Shown here piece by piece: positions 56,257 through 64,000 of a DNA stretch of 64,000 nucleotides. Both the position numbers and the translations under genes were made by a program. Source of the DNA: Diaphorobacter caeni (GTDB lineage: Bacteria; Pseudomonadota; Gammaproteobacteria; Burkholderiales; Burkholderiaceae_C); the NCBI RefSeq assembly GCF_015354245.1, contig NZ_JADKYZ010000001.1:496001-560000 (forward strand), in the 5' to 3' direction. Within the stretch, counting starts at the first letter, position 1. Every line of letters starts with the position of its first letter. The notes under the pieces were generated by a model that saw nothing but the letters and a program-made list of their open reading frames with translations, made no database searches and was not told the origin of the DNA.

Positions 56257-56883
56257 TTAGCTGTTGTCGCCCGTCATCTTGCGATACCAGCCGCGGTGGT
56301 GCTGTTTTGCCCAGGCACGCGTGACCGTGCCGTAGAGCATCGCGCGGATGGTGCCGCGGGTCCAGATGGCGGCGTAGACGTGCATGATGATCAGGCCGAT
56401 CATCCACACGGCCGCCACGGCGTGCAGCACCGAGGCGATGCGCACCACGTCCACGGGCAGGTTCAGCCAGGCGCGCCACATCAGGACGCCGGTGACGATG
56501 AGCATCAGCATGCCGATGCCCAGTCCCCAGAACAGCACCTTCTGGCCGCCGTTGTACTTGCCCTGCTCGGGCATGTCATGGTCGTCGCCGTCCACCATCT
56601 TGTTGACGTTCTTGAGCCACTCGACGTCACGTGGTTCGATCACGTTGAGCTTCGCGAAGCGGAAGAACATCACCAGGAAGAACACGAACATCACCACACC
56701 GATGTAGGGGTGCAGGATGCGCGTCCACGGTCCACCGCCGAACAGCATGGTCAGCGGGAAGAACGCCGGATGGAAGAACGCCAGACCGGAGAGCGCCAGC
56801 AGGATGAAGCAGATGCCCACCACCCAGTGGTTCAGGCGCTCCGAGGCGGTATAGCGTTGCAGGTCACGAGGATTGCGTCTCAT
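56257..56883 (-). CDS. fdoI: Formate dehydrogenase cytochrome b556 (gamma) subunit
   Basis: 208 residues with four membrane helices and His residues for two b-hemes ([51 protein letters not shown]). It takes electrons from the beta subunit and reduces quinone at the inner membrane. The start overlaps the beta-subunit stop by ATGA. Whether this is the FdnI- or FdoI-type cannot be told from sequence. Confidence 0.95.
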   Translation of the reverse strand: MRRNPRDLQRYTASERLNHWVVGICFILLALSGLAFFHPAFFPLTMLFGGGPWTRILHPYIGVVMFVFFLVMFFRFAKLNVIEPRDVEWLKNVNKMVDGDDHDMPEQGKYNGGQKVLFWGLGIGMLMLIVTGVLMWRAWLNLPVDVVRIASVLHAVAAVWMIGLIIMHVYAAIWTRGTIRAMLYGTVTRAWAKQHHRGWYRKMTGDNS

Positions 56884-57803
56884 GGCTGATTCTCCTTGGC
56901 TTCGGCTTCACGGTCCTTGCGTTCCATTTCATCTTCCAATTCCTTGGAGACCTCGTTCGGCCCCTTGGTGATGTAGTGGAACAGGCTGCCGATGGCGGCG
57001 GCGCCGAGCAGCGCCATCGACACCGGCTTGGCCAGACCCTTCCAGACGCTGACCATCGGGCTGATGGTCGGCGTGTTGGGCAGGTCGGCGTACAGCGACG
57101 GCTTGTCCGCATGGTGCAGGACGTACATCACGTGCGTGCCGCCCACGCCTTGCGGGTCGTACAGGCCGGCCTGCTTGAAACCGCGCTCGTTGAGGTCCTT
57201 GACGCGTTCCGCGGCCTGGTCCTTCATCGCCTTCTTGGTGCCGAACATGATGGCGCCGGTCGGGCAAGTGGTGACGCAGGCCGGCTCGCGGCCAACGGCC
57301 ACGCGGTCCGAGCACAGCGTGCACTTGTAGGCCTTGTGGTCCTTCTTGGAGATGCGCGGCACGTTGAACGGGCAGCCGGTGACGCAGTAGCCGCAGCCAA
57401 CGCAGTTTTCCTCATGGAAATCCACGATGCCGTTGGTGTACTGGACGATGGCGCCGGGCGATGGGCAGGCCTTCAGGCATCCGGGGTCGGCGCAGTGCAT
57501 GCAGCCGTCCTTGCGGATGAGCCATTCCAGATTGCCCGTGGCCTCGTTGTCGTATTCGGTGAATTTCATCACCGTCCACGCGTTCTCGGTCAGGTCGGTC
57601 GGATTGTCGTAGGTGCCGTGGTTTTCACCGGGCTCCTGACGCAGATCGTTCCACTCCATGCACGCTGTCTGGCAAGCCTTGCAGCCGATGCATTTGGAGA
57701 CGTCGATGAGTTTGGCGACTTCGCCGGACTGCGGCGACCGCGCCTGTGGAGGCGGGGTCGTCGTGGCCGAGAGGCGCATGATATCGAGTGATTGCAGTGA
57801 CAT
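56880..57803 (-). CDS. fdoH: Formate dehydrogenase iron-sulfur (beta) subunit
   Basis: 307 residues. Four [4Fe-4S] cluster motifs: [42 protein letters not shown] and [23 protein letters not shown]-terminal membrane helix ([17 protein letters not shown], about 260-280) anchors it on the periplasmic face, as in E. coli FdnH. GAGGAG precedes the ATG at 57803. It lies 13 nt after the alpha subunit and overlaps gamma. Confidence 0.96.
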   Translation of the reverse strand: MSLQSLDIMRLSATTTPPPQARSPQSGEVAKLIDVSKCIGCKACQTACMEWNDLRQEPGENHGTYDNPTDLTENAWTVMKFTEYDNEATGNLEWLIRKDGCMHCADPGCLKACPSPGAIVQYTNGIVDFHEENCVGCGYCVTGCPFNVPRISKKDHKAYKCTLCSDRVAVGREPACVTTCPTGAIMFGTKKAMKDQAAERVKDLNERGFKQAGLYDPQGVGGTHVMYVLHHADKPSLYADLPNTPTISPMVSVWKGLAKPVSMALLGAAAIGSLFHYITKGPNEVSKELEDEMERKDREAEAKENQP

Positions 57804-57816
57804 CAGTTGCTCCTCA

Positions 57817-60800
57817 TTAGGCCTTCTCAACCTTCACGAGGAAGGTTTTGAATTCCGGCGTTTGGCTGTTTCCATCGCCGACGAACGGGGTCAGGATGTT
57901 GGCCAGATAACCTGGCTTGGTCACACCCTTGAAGCCCCAGTGGATCGGAATGCCCACGTGGTGAACCATCTTGCCTTCGATCTTCATCGGCTTGATGCGC
58001 TTGGTGACCACGGCGACCGCCTTGATCGAACCCCGCTTGGAGGACACCTTCACCCGGTCGCCCGCCGCAATGCCCAGCTCCTTGGCCAGCGCTTCGCCGA
58101 TTTCGACGAACTGCTCCGGCTGCGTGATGGCATTGACCAGCGAGTGCTTGGTCCAGTAGTGGAAGTGCTCCGTCAGGCGATAGGTCGTGCCCACGTGCGG
58201 GAACTCGTCCGCCTTGCCGAAGGTCTCCCAGATGTGCGGGAACACCCGTGCCGCCGGCGAGCTGGTGGCCTTGGGGTTGTTCGGGTACATCGGGTTCTTG
58301 CCGATCGGCGTGTCGAACGGTTCGTAGTGCGTGGGGAACGGACCTTCGTTCATGCCCTTGCGGGCGAAGAAACGGGCGACGCCTTCCGGGTTCATGATGA
58401 ACGGACCGTTGCCGGTTTCAGGCGCGATGCCCACCCCGGTATCCGGCACGTCAGCACCTGCCCAGGCCTTGCCGTTCCACTCGACGAGCTTGCGGTTCGG
58501 GTTGAACGCCTTGCCCGCCACGTCGGCCGAAGCACGGTTGTAGAGCACGCGGCGGTTTGCCGGCCAGGCCCAGGCCCAGTTCAGCGTGTTGCCGATGCCA
58601 GTCGGGTCGGAGTTGTCGCGGCGGCCCATCTGGTTGCCCGCCACCGTCCATGCACCCGCGTAGATCCAGCAGCCCGAGGCCGTGGAGCCGTCGTCGCGCA
58701 GCTCGGCAAATCCGGAGACTTGCTGGCCTGCGGGTCGCAGCACCTTGGTCGGGTCCTTGGGATCGGTGAGGTCGACGAGCGCCTTGCCGTTGTACTCCTT
58801 GGCGATCTCTTCCGAAGACGGATGAGCCGGCTGTGCGTACTTCCAGTCCAGATTCGCGATCGGGTCCGGGAATGCGCCGCCGTCCTTGGCGTACATGGCC
58901 TTCAGGCGCACATGCAGGGCCGACATGATGGCCACGTCGGTCTTGGCTTCTCCCGGTGGCTCCGCAGCCTTCCAGTGCCACTGCAGCACGCGCGACGAAC
59001 TCACCACCGCGCCGTCTTCTTCCGCGAAGCAGGTGGTCGGCAGACGGAACACTTCGGTCTTGATGTCCTCGGTCTTCACGTCGTTGAACTCGCCGAAGTT
59101 CTTCCAGAACTCGGAGGTTTCAGTCGCCAGCGGGTCCATGACGATGAGGAACTTCAGCTTGGACAGGCCATCGCGCACGCGGGTGCTGTTGGACAGCGCC
59201 GCGATCGGGTTGAAGCCCTGTGCGATGTAGCCGTTGACCTTGCCTTCGTTCATCAGCTGGAAGTACTGGAGCATGTCGTACGGCTTGTCCAGCTTGGGCA
59301 GATAGTCGTAGGCCCAGTTGTTTTCCGCCGTTGCCGCAGCACCGAAGAACGACTTCATCAGGCTGACGTGGAACTTGGGATAGTTCTGCCAGTAGCTCAT
59401 CTGATTGGCGCGCAGAGGCTTCTGCGTGCGGCTCGCGATGTAGCCCTGATAGTCCTGCTCCGCCTGATTGGGCAGCGTGAGGTAGCCCGGCAGGCTGTTG
59501 GTCAGCAGGCCCAGATCGGTCAGACCCTGGATGTTGGAGTGACCGCGCAGCGCGTTCATGCCGCCACCAGCGATGCCGATGTTGCCGCACAGCAGCTGCA
59601 CCATCGCGCCGCAACGCAGGATCTGCGCGCCGGTGGAGTGCTGTGTCCAGCCGAGCGCGTACAGAATCGTCGCCGCACGGCCTGGAACGGCGGTGGACGC
59701 GAACTGCTCGCACACATGCTTGAACTTGTCCTGCGGCGTGCCGCAGACGCTCTCCACGCGCTCTGGCGTGTAGCTCTCGTAGTGCTTCTTCATCAGCTGG
59801 TAGACGCAGCGCGGGTGCTGCAGCGTCGGGTCGGTCTTGACGAAGCCATCTTCGCCCAGCTCGTAGTCCCAGCTCTTCTTGTCGTAGGTACGCTTCTCTT
59901 CGTTGTAGCCCGAGAAGATGCCGTCCACGAATTCATAGTCATCGCGCACGATGAAAGTGAAGTCCGTGTAGTTTTTCACGTACTCGTGGTGGATCTTGTC
60001 GTTCGAGAGCAGGTAATTGATCATGCCCCCGAGGAACACGATGTCCGAACCTGAGCGGATCGGCGCGTAGAAATCCGCTACCGAGGCTGAACGGTTGAAA
60101 CGCGGGTCCACCACCATGAAGTGCGCCTTGTTGTGCGCCTTTGCTTCGGTGACCCATTTGAAGCCGCACGGGTGCGCTTCAGCGGCATTGCCGCCCATGA
60201 TCAAAATGACGTCCGCATTCTTGATGTCGACCCAATGGTTCGTCATCGCTCCACGGCCAAACGTCGGGGCAAGACCTGCCACCGTCGGGCCGTGTCAAAC
60301 ACGGGCTTGGTTGTCGAATGCCAGCAGGCCCCACGAACGGGCCACTTTGTGCGTGATGTATCCGGCTTCGTTGCTTGCTGCGGAAGCAGCCAGCATGCCG
60401 GTGGTCAGCCAACGGTTGACCGTCAGGCCGTCTTCGGTCTTGGCGACGAAGTTGGCGTCGCGGTCGTCCTTGAGCAGCTTGGTGATGCGGGTCAGCGCCT
60501 CGTCCCAAGACATGCGCTTCCACTCGTTGGAGCCGGGAGCGCGGTACTCGGGGTACAGCAGACGGTTGGGGCTGTTGATGAAGTCGAGCAGACCGGCGCC
60601 CTTGGGGCACAGCGTGCCGCGGTTCACCGGGTGGTCCGGATCGCCCTCGACGTGGATCACCGAGGACTTGGCGTTCTTGCCGCCCGTGCCCAGCGAATAC
60701 ATGAGGATGCCGCAACCGACCGAGCAGTACGTACAGGTCTGGCGCGTGACCGTGGTCGACGCAAGCTTGAACTGACGCACCTCCGCAAGAGCGGCCGTGG

Positions 60801-60882
60801 GCGAGAAGCCCATGGCCACGAGGCTGGAGCCGACCAGGCCCGCCCCGCTCATGCGGAAGAAATGTCTTCTGTTCATGTCCAT
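57817..60882 (-). CDS. fdnG: Formate dehydrogenase-N alpha subunit, selenoprotein
   Basis: One 1,021-residue gene read through an in-frame UGA at 60297-60295 (codon 196) as selenocysteine: [22 protein letters not shown] standard caller splits it into 195- and ~820-residue pieces in the same frame. Twin-arginine signal [12 protein letters not shown]; [4Fe-4S] site CTYCSVGC...LCPKG (about residues 50-95); Mo/W-bisPGD binding and C-terminal domain follow. Oxidises formate in the periplasm. Strong ribosome-binding site AGGAGG. Length matches E. coli FdnG (1,015). The operon with beta and gamma and the presence of selA/B/C/D support Sec insertion. Confidence 0.96.
60253..60297 (-). promoter_or_regulatory. 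Bacterial SECIS element with Sec UGA codon
   Basis: Directly after the UGA, ACGGCC pairs with GGCCGT (60258-60253). Inside it CGG/CCG and GGCA/TGCC form a helix with a bulged T and the apical loop GGTCT (plus-strand complement at 60272-60276). The GGUCU loop is the hallmark recognised by SelB in E. coli fdhF and fdnG mRNAs. Confidence 0.93.
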
Positions 60883-60974
60883 GACAGATCCTCCTTTGAT
60901 GTTAGTGGTGAGAAATTCATCGCAGTAGCTTTTGATAACTGGCTTGATTCCGGCGCCGCAGATGAGCAGACGCC

Positions 60975-61004
60975 AAAACCTCCAGTGCCGGTGGACGCTG
61001 GAGG
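60975..61004 (-). other. Hairpin with T-run in the fdnG leader
   Basis: On the minus strand CCTCCAG ... CTGGAGG form a 7-bp stem (61004-60998 with 60985-60979) followed by TTTTGG, about 95 nt before the fdnG start. It could act as a weak terminator or attenuator in the leader. Confidence 0.4.
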
Positions 61005-61133
61005 ACCAAAAAACTGCCTGAAGTCACGATGGAGAGCCATTTGCCGCACTGCAGCAAATTGTTGGTGCATGCCCGCTTTTGCAGTGAACGGCTGGATGCG
61101 CTGGACATCGTGGCTTGGAGACGAGTTGCGATG

Positions 61134-61162
61134 ATCTTAACTGGTTGATTCAATTCCCTCAA
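61134..61162 (-). promoter_or_regulatory. Candidate sigma-70 promoter of the formate dehydrogenase operon
   Basis: TTGAGG, 17 bp, TAAGAT on the minus strand, about 250 bp before the fdnG start and inside the divergent fdnG-fdhD spacer (60883-61214). Match is moderate (four of six at each box). Confidence 0.35.
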
Positions 61163-61214
61163 TGAGCAGCAGGTCTGGGGGAAGCGCCCAGTGGCACGCT
61201 GGTATCGTTGTGGT

Positions 61215-62078
61215 ATGCAAAATTCAGAGAGTTCTTCATCCGCCTGCCCGATGGCGGACATGCCCGGGACGACGCTGCCCTCGCTGGTGCAGGTGCAGGC
61301 CCATCAATGGTCTGCGGGGGGCGGTGCGGGGCAGGCGGTGTCGCGGGAGGTCTCGGCCGAGGTGCCGGTGGCCATGGTCTTCAACGGCATCTCGCACGCC
61401 GTGATGATGGCAAGCCCCAGAGATTTGGTCGAGTTTGGCGTGGGTTTTGCGATCAGCGAGGGCATCGTCGAGAGCCCAGAGGACTGCCGCGATGTCGAAA
61501 CCGAGGTGCATGGAGCCGGGACGCCCGACGCCAGTTGTGCGGTGCACATGGAGATCGCGTCCCGCCATTTCGCGCGCCTGAAGGACCAGCGCCGCACGCT
61601 CGCCGGGCGCACGGGCTGCGGGGTGTGCGGGATTGACAGCATTCAGGCGCTCGATCTGCATCCCGAGCAGGTGCCGTCGCCCGCGTGGCGCGATCGGTTC
61701 GGCGTGGAGTCGATCAACGCCGCGTTCTCGGCGCTGTCGGCCAAGCAGGCGCTCAACGCGCGTTCCGGCTCGCTGCATGCGGCCGGTTGGGCGAGGCCCG
61801 ACGGCACGCTCGAACATGTGATGGAGGACGTGGGCCGGCACAACGCGCTCGACAAGCTCATCGGCAAGCTGGCGCTGGCAAGGGAGCTGGGCACGCCGGG
61901 CTTCGTGGTCATGACCAGTCGCACGAGCTACGAGCTGGTTCGCAAATGCGCACGCGTGGGCATCCCGGCGCTCGCGACCATTTCGGCGCCGACCTCGCTC
62001 GCCCTGCAACTGGCCGACGAGGCTGGCATGCAGCTCTGGGGTTTCTGCCGCCCGCCTTCGGCGGTGCGCTACGTCTGA
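61215..62078 (+). CDS. fdhD: Formate dehydrogenase sulfurtransferase FdhD
   Basis: About 287 residues. Cys motif GCGVCGID (near residue 140) shuttles sulfur from IscS to the molybdenum cofactor of formate dehydrogenase; MEDVGRHNALDKLIG and TSRTSYELVRKCARVGIPAL are further FdhD blocks. It acts in the cytosol before Tat export of the alpha subunit. Divergent from the fdn operon it serves. ATG 61215 chosen; ATG 61251 is possible since neither has a strong ribosome-binding site. Confidence 0.95.
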   Translation: MQNSESSSSACPMADMPGTTLPSLVQVQAHQWSAGGGAGQAVSREVSAEVPVAMVFNGISHAVMMASPRDLVEFGVGFAISEGIVESPEDCRDVETEVHGAGTPDASCAVHMEIASRHFARLKDQRRTLAGRTGCGVCGIDSIQALDLHPEQVPSPAWRDRFGVESINAAFSALSAKQALNARSGSLHAAGWARPDGTLEHVMEDVGRHNALDKLIGKLALARELGTPGFVVMTSRTSYELVRKCARVGIPALATISAPTSLALQLADEAGMQLWGFCRPPSAVRYV

Positions 62079-62096
62079 TCGCTGGAGGCCGCATTC

Positions 62097-64000
62097 ATGA
62101 ACATCTCCGCGTGGACTCTGGGCTGGCGCACTCTCTGGCGCGATGTGCGCGCGGGCGAGCTGCGCCTGCTGATCGTGGCCGTGACGCTGGCGGTCGCGGC
62201 GCTCACGTCCGTGGGCTTCTTCTCGGACCGGCTGCAAAGCGGCCTGCAGCGCGATGCGCTGCAACTGCTGGGCGGCGATGTGGTGATCGTGAGCGACAAC
62301 GCGACGCCCGACACCTTCGTGCAGGGGGCGAAAAGGCTGGGCCTGCGCGGCGCCGCGACGCTGAGTTTCCCGACCATGGCGCGCGCAAGCGATGCTCAGG
62401 GCGGCGAGAGCAAGCTTGTGGCCTTGAAGAGCGTGGACGACAACTATCCGCTGCGGGGCCAGCTCCAGACCGCGACCCAGGTCGCGCAGCCCGGCGCGGC
62501 GACCAGCGAAATACCGGCGGCGGGCGAGGCGTGGGCCGATGCGCCGCTGCTCGAGTCGCTCGGCATCGCCGTGGGCGACACGCTTCTGCTGGGCGACGCC
62601 AGCCTGCGGGTCAGCCGCATCATCACGCTGGAGCCTGACCGTGGCGCGGGCTTCATGAGCTTTGCACCGCGTGTGCTGATCAACGCGCAGGATCTTGCAG
62701 CGACCGGCCTCGTGCAGCCCGCGAGCCGCATCACCTACCGTTTTGCAGTGGCGGGCGATGCGCCGCGCGCGGTGCAGCAGTTCAAGGACTTCGCGACCAG
62801 GCTCGTTGATGGACACGAGGTGCGCGGGGTGCGCGTGGAGTCGCTTGACAGCGGCCGCCCCGAGATGCACCAGACGCTGGTGCGCGCACAGAATTTTCTG
62901 AATCTCGTGGCGCTGCTCGCGGCCCTGCTGTCCGCCGTGGCCGTGGCGCTGGCCGCGCGCGGTTTTGCCAACGAGCATCTGGACGCCTCCGCCATGCTGC
63001 GCGTGCTGGGCCAGAGCCAGCGCACCATCGCCTGGGCCTACGCCATCGAGTTCGCGCTCATTGGTCTTTTCGCCAGCCTGCTCGGCGTGGCGCTGGGCTT
63101 TGCGGTGCATTACGTGTTCGTGTGGATGTTCTCCGGGCTGGTCAACGCGGTGCTGCCCGCCGCCACCTTTTGGCCGGTGCTGTTCGGCCTTGGCGTGGGG
63201 CTCACGCTGATGTTCGCCTTCGGCCTGCCGCCGGTGCTGCAGCTCGCGCAGGTGCCGCCGCTCAGGGTGATCCGCCGCGATCTGGGAGGCTTCAAGCCCG
63301 CGTCGCTCTTCGTGCTGGGCCTCGGCATGGTCGGCTTCGCCGTGCTGCTGATGGCGGTGAGCCGTGATCTCAAGCTGGGCGGCATCGCGGTCGGCGGCTT
63401 TGCGGCGGCGGTGGTGGTGTTCGCGGCGCTGGCGTGGCTGGCGGTCAAGGCGCTGCGGCGCATGGTGAACGAGGCCACCGCGCCGCGCTGGCTGGTGCTC
63501 GCGACGCGGCAGATCTCCGCGCGTCCGGCCTATGCGGTGGTGCAGGTCAGCAGCCTGGCGGTGGGGCTGCTTGCGCTGGTGCTGCTGGTGCTGCTGCGCA
63601 CCGACCTGATCAGCAGCTGGCAGAAGGCCACGCCGCCCGATGCGCCCAACCGCTTCGTGATCAACGTGCTGCCGGAGCAGGCCGAGGGTTTCCAGAACGC
63701 GCTCAAACAATCGGGCGTGCAGAAGTTCGACTGGTATCCGATGATCCGTGGTCGCCTCGTCGCCGTGAACGGCAAGGAGGTGAGCCCGGACGACTACGCC
63801 GAGGACCGCGCCAAGCGCCTTGTCGACCGCGAGTTCAATCTCTCGAACGCTGCCGAGCCGCCCGAGCACAACATGATCGTCGGCGGTGCCTGGAAGGCCG
63901 AGGAGCAGGGCGCGATGAGCGTGGAGGAGGGCATCGCCAAGACGCTGGGCCTCAAGCTCGGCGACACGCTGCGCTTTGACATCGGCGGCATCCAGAACGA
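62097..64000 (+). CDS. ABC transporter permease (FtsX/YbbP type), truncated by window edge
   Basis: Open from ATG 62097 (GGAGG upstream) to the right edge, over 630 codons without stop. N-terminal helix (LLIVAVTLAVAALTSVGFFSD), a periplasmic MacB-PCD-like domain (LLGGDVVIVSDNATPD, LGIAVGDTLLLGDASLRVSRII), then an FtsX helix block (about 260-400) and a further set of helices starting near 400. The layout with two FtsX units and a long periplasmic domain matches YbbP-like permeases, which pair with a YbbA-type ATPase, not visible here. It follows fdhD by 18 bp. Confidence 0.88.
   Translation, partial: MNISAWTLGWRTLWRDVRAGELRLLIVAVTLAVAALTSVGFFSDRLQSGLQRDALQLLGGDVVIVSDNATPDTFVQGAKRLGLRGAATLSFPTMARASDAQGGESKLVALKSVDDNYPLRGQLQTATQVAQPGAATSEIPAAGEAWADAPLLESLGIAVGDTLLLGDASLRVSRIITLEPDRGAGFMSFAPRVLINAQDLAATGLVQPASRITYRFAVAGDAPRAVQQFKDFATRLVDGHEVRGVRVESLDSGRPEMHQTLVRAQNFLNLVALLAALLSAVAVALAARGFANEHLDASAMLRVLGQSQRTIAWAYAIEFALIGLFASLLGVALGFAVHYVFVWMFSGLVNAVLPAATFWPVLFGLGVGLTLMFAFGLPPVLQLAQVPPLRVIRRDLGGFKPASLFVLGLGMVGFAVLLMAVSRDLKLGGIAVGGFAAAVVVFAALAWLAVKALRRMVNEATAPRWLVLATRQISARPAYAVVQVSSLAVGLLALVLLVLLRTDLISSWQKATPPDAPNRFVINVLPEQAEGFQNALKQSGVQKFDWYPMIRGRLVAVNGKEVSPDDYAEDRAKRLVDREFNLSNAAEPPEHNMIVGGAWKAEEQGAMSVEEGIAKTLGLKLGDTLRFDIGGIQN

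Noticed and set aside
57658-60054. Roughly 800-codon plus-strand frame opposite the formate dehydrogenase alpha gene
   Set aside because: Composition is typical of antisense frames; the minus strand carries clear catalytic and cofactor motifs over the same span.
60295-60297. Nonsense mutation or pseudogene in the formate dehydrogenase alpha gene
   Set aside because: The TGA is at the Sec position of the family, followed by a SECIS hairpin, and the full Sec machinery is encoded nearby.
61192-61212. Sigma-54 promoter suggested by TGGCACG before fdhD
   Set aside because: The -12 element (TTGC) is missing at the required spacing.
61236-63869. Roughly 880-codon minus-strand frame opposite fdhD and the ABC permease
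   Set aside because: Low-complexity His/Arg/Gln-rich product with no motif; both plus-strand genes have ribosome-binding sites and family signatures.

Overview
The window is high-GC DNA with dense, mostly operonic coding and reads as a chromosomal segment of a Comamonadaceae-type betaproteobacterium (Burkholderiales). The pointers are a Burkholderiales-type trimeric porin, a fused PabB-PabC, the ScpA/DUF3460 pair and the general protein style. The genus cannot be fixed from the sequence alone. No phage, IS element or CRISPR array is visible.

Layout. (i) 1-11.2 kb, minus strand: a tightly coupled operon led by a giant (~2,180 aa) multicopper oxidase lipoprotein, followed by a small unknown protein, a secreted beta-propeller, a SCO-type copper protein, a cytochrome c/periplasmic-binding fusion and a truncated secreted protein. 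It resembles the MofA/MnxG/McoA class linked to Mn(II) oxidation. (ii) 11.6-20.4 kb: panB, pabB-pabC fusion, porin, a DUF4198 plus TonB-receptor pair with a cobalamin-riboswitch-like leader, a CHMI-type isomerase, scpA and DUF3460. (iii) 20.8-30.2 kb: an exported purple-acid-phosphatase-like protein with a C-terminal anchor, a DeoR regulator, two lipoproteins, metG, a patatin phospholipase and a membrane-anchored Mrr-like protein. (iv) 30.3-39.6 kb: apbC/mrp, a Cys-type FdhF/YdeP oxidoreductase with a small overlapping partner, a BASS transporter, an unknown secreted protein, selU (mnmH) divergent from selD, and a GNAT enzyme. (v) 40.2-48.9 kb: a complete reductive pyrimidine-degradation operon (preT-preA-NCS1 transporter-dihydropyrimidinase-amidohydrolase) divergent from a TetR regulator, with a palindromic operator between them. 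(vi) 48.9-51.1 kb: AraC regulator, LysE exporter and a low-GC secreted orphan. (vii) 51.3-62.1 kb: a selenocysteine module comprising selC (tRNA-Sec), selB, selA, fdhE and a formate dehydrogenase-N gamma-beta-alpha operon. The alpha subunit contains an in-frame UGA with a SECIS hairpin. fdhD is divergent, and an ABC permease runs off the right edge.

The parts connect. selD supplies selenophosphate both to SelU (2-selenouridine in tRNA) and to SelA/SelB/selC, which insert Sec at codon 196 of the formate dehydrogenase. FdhD and FdhE mature that enzyme. The pyrimidine operon takes uracil/thymine to beta-alanine-type products.

The least explained signals are non-coding. One is a ~130 bp dispersed element in two co-directional gene spacers (43.1 and 53.4 kb), whose outer stem shows three compensatory base-pair changes. 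The other is a ~505 bp, almost fully self-complementary element between convergent genes at 39.66-40.16 kb.
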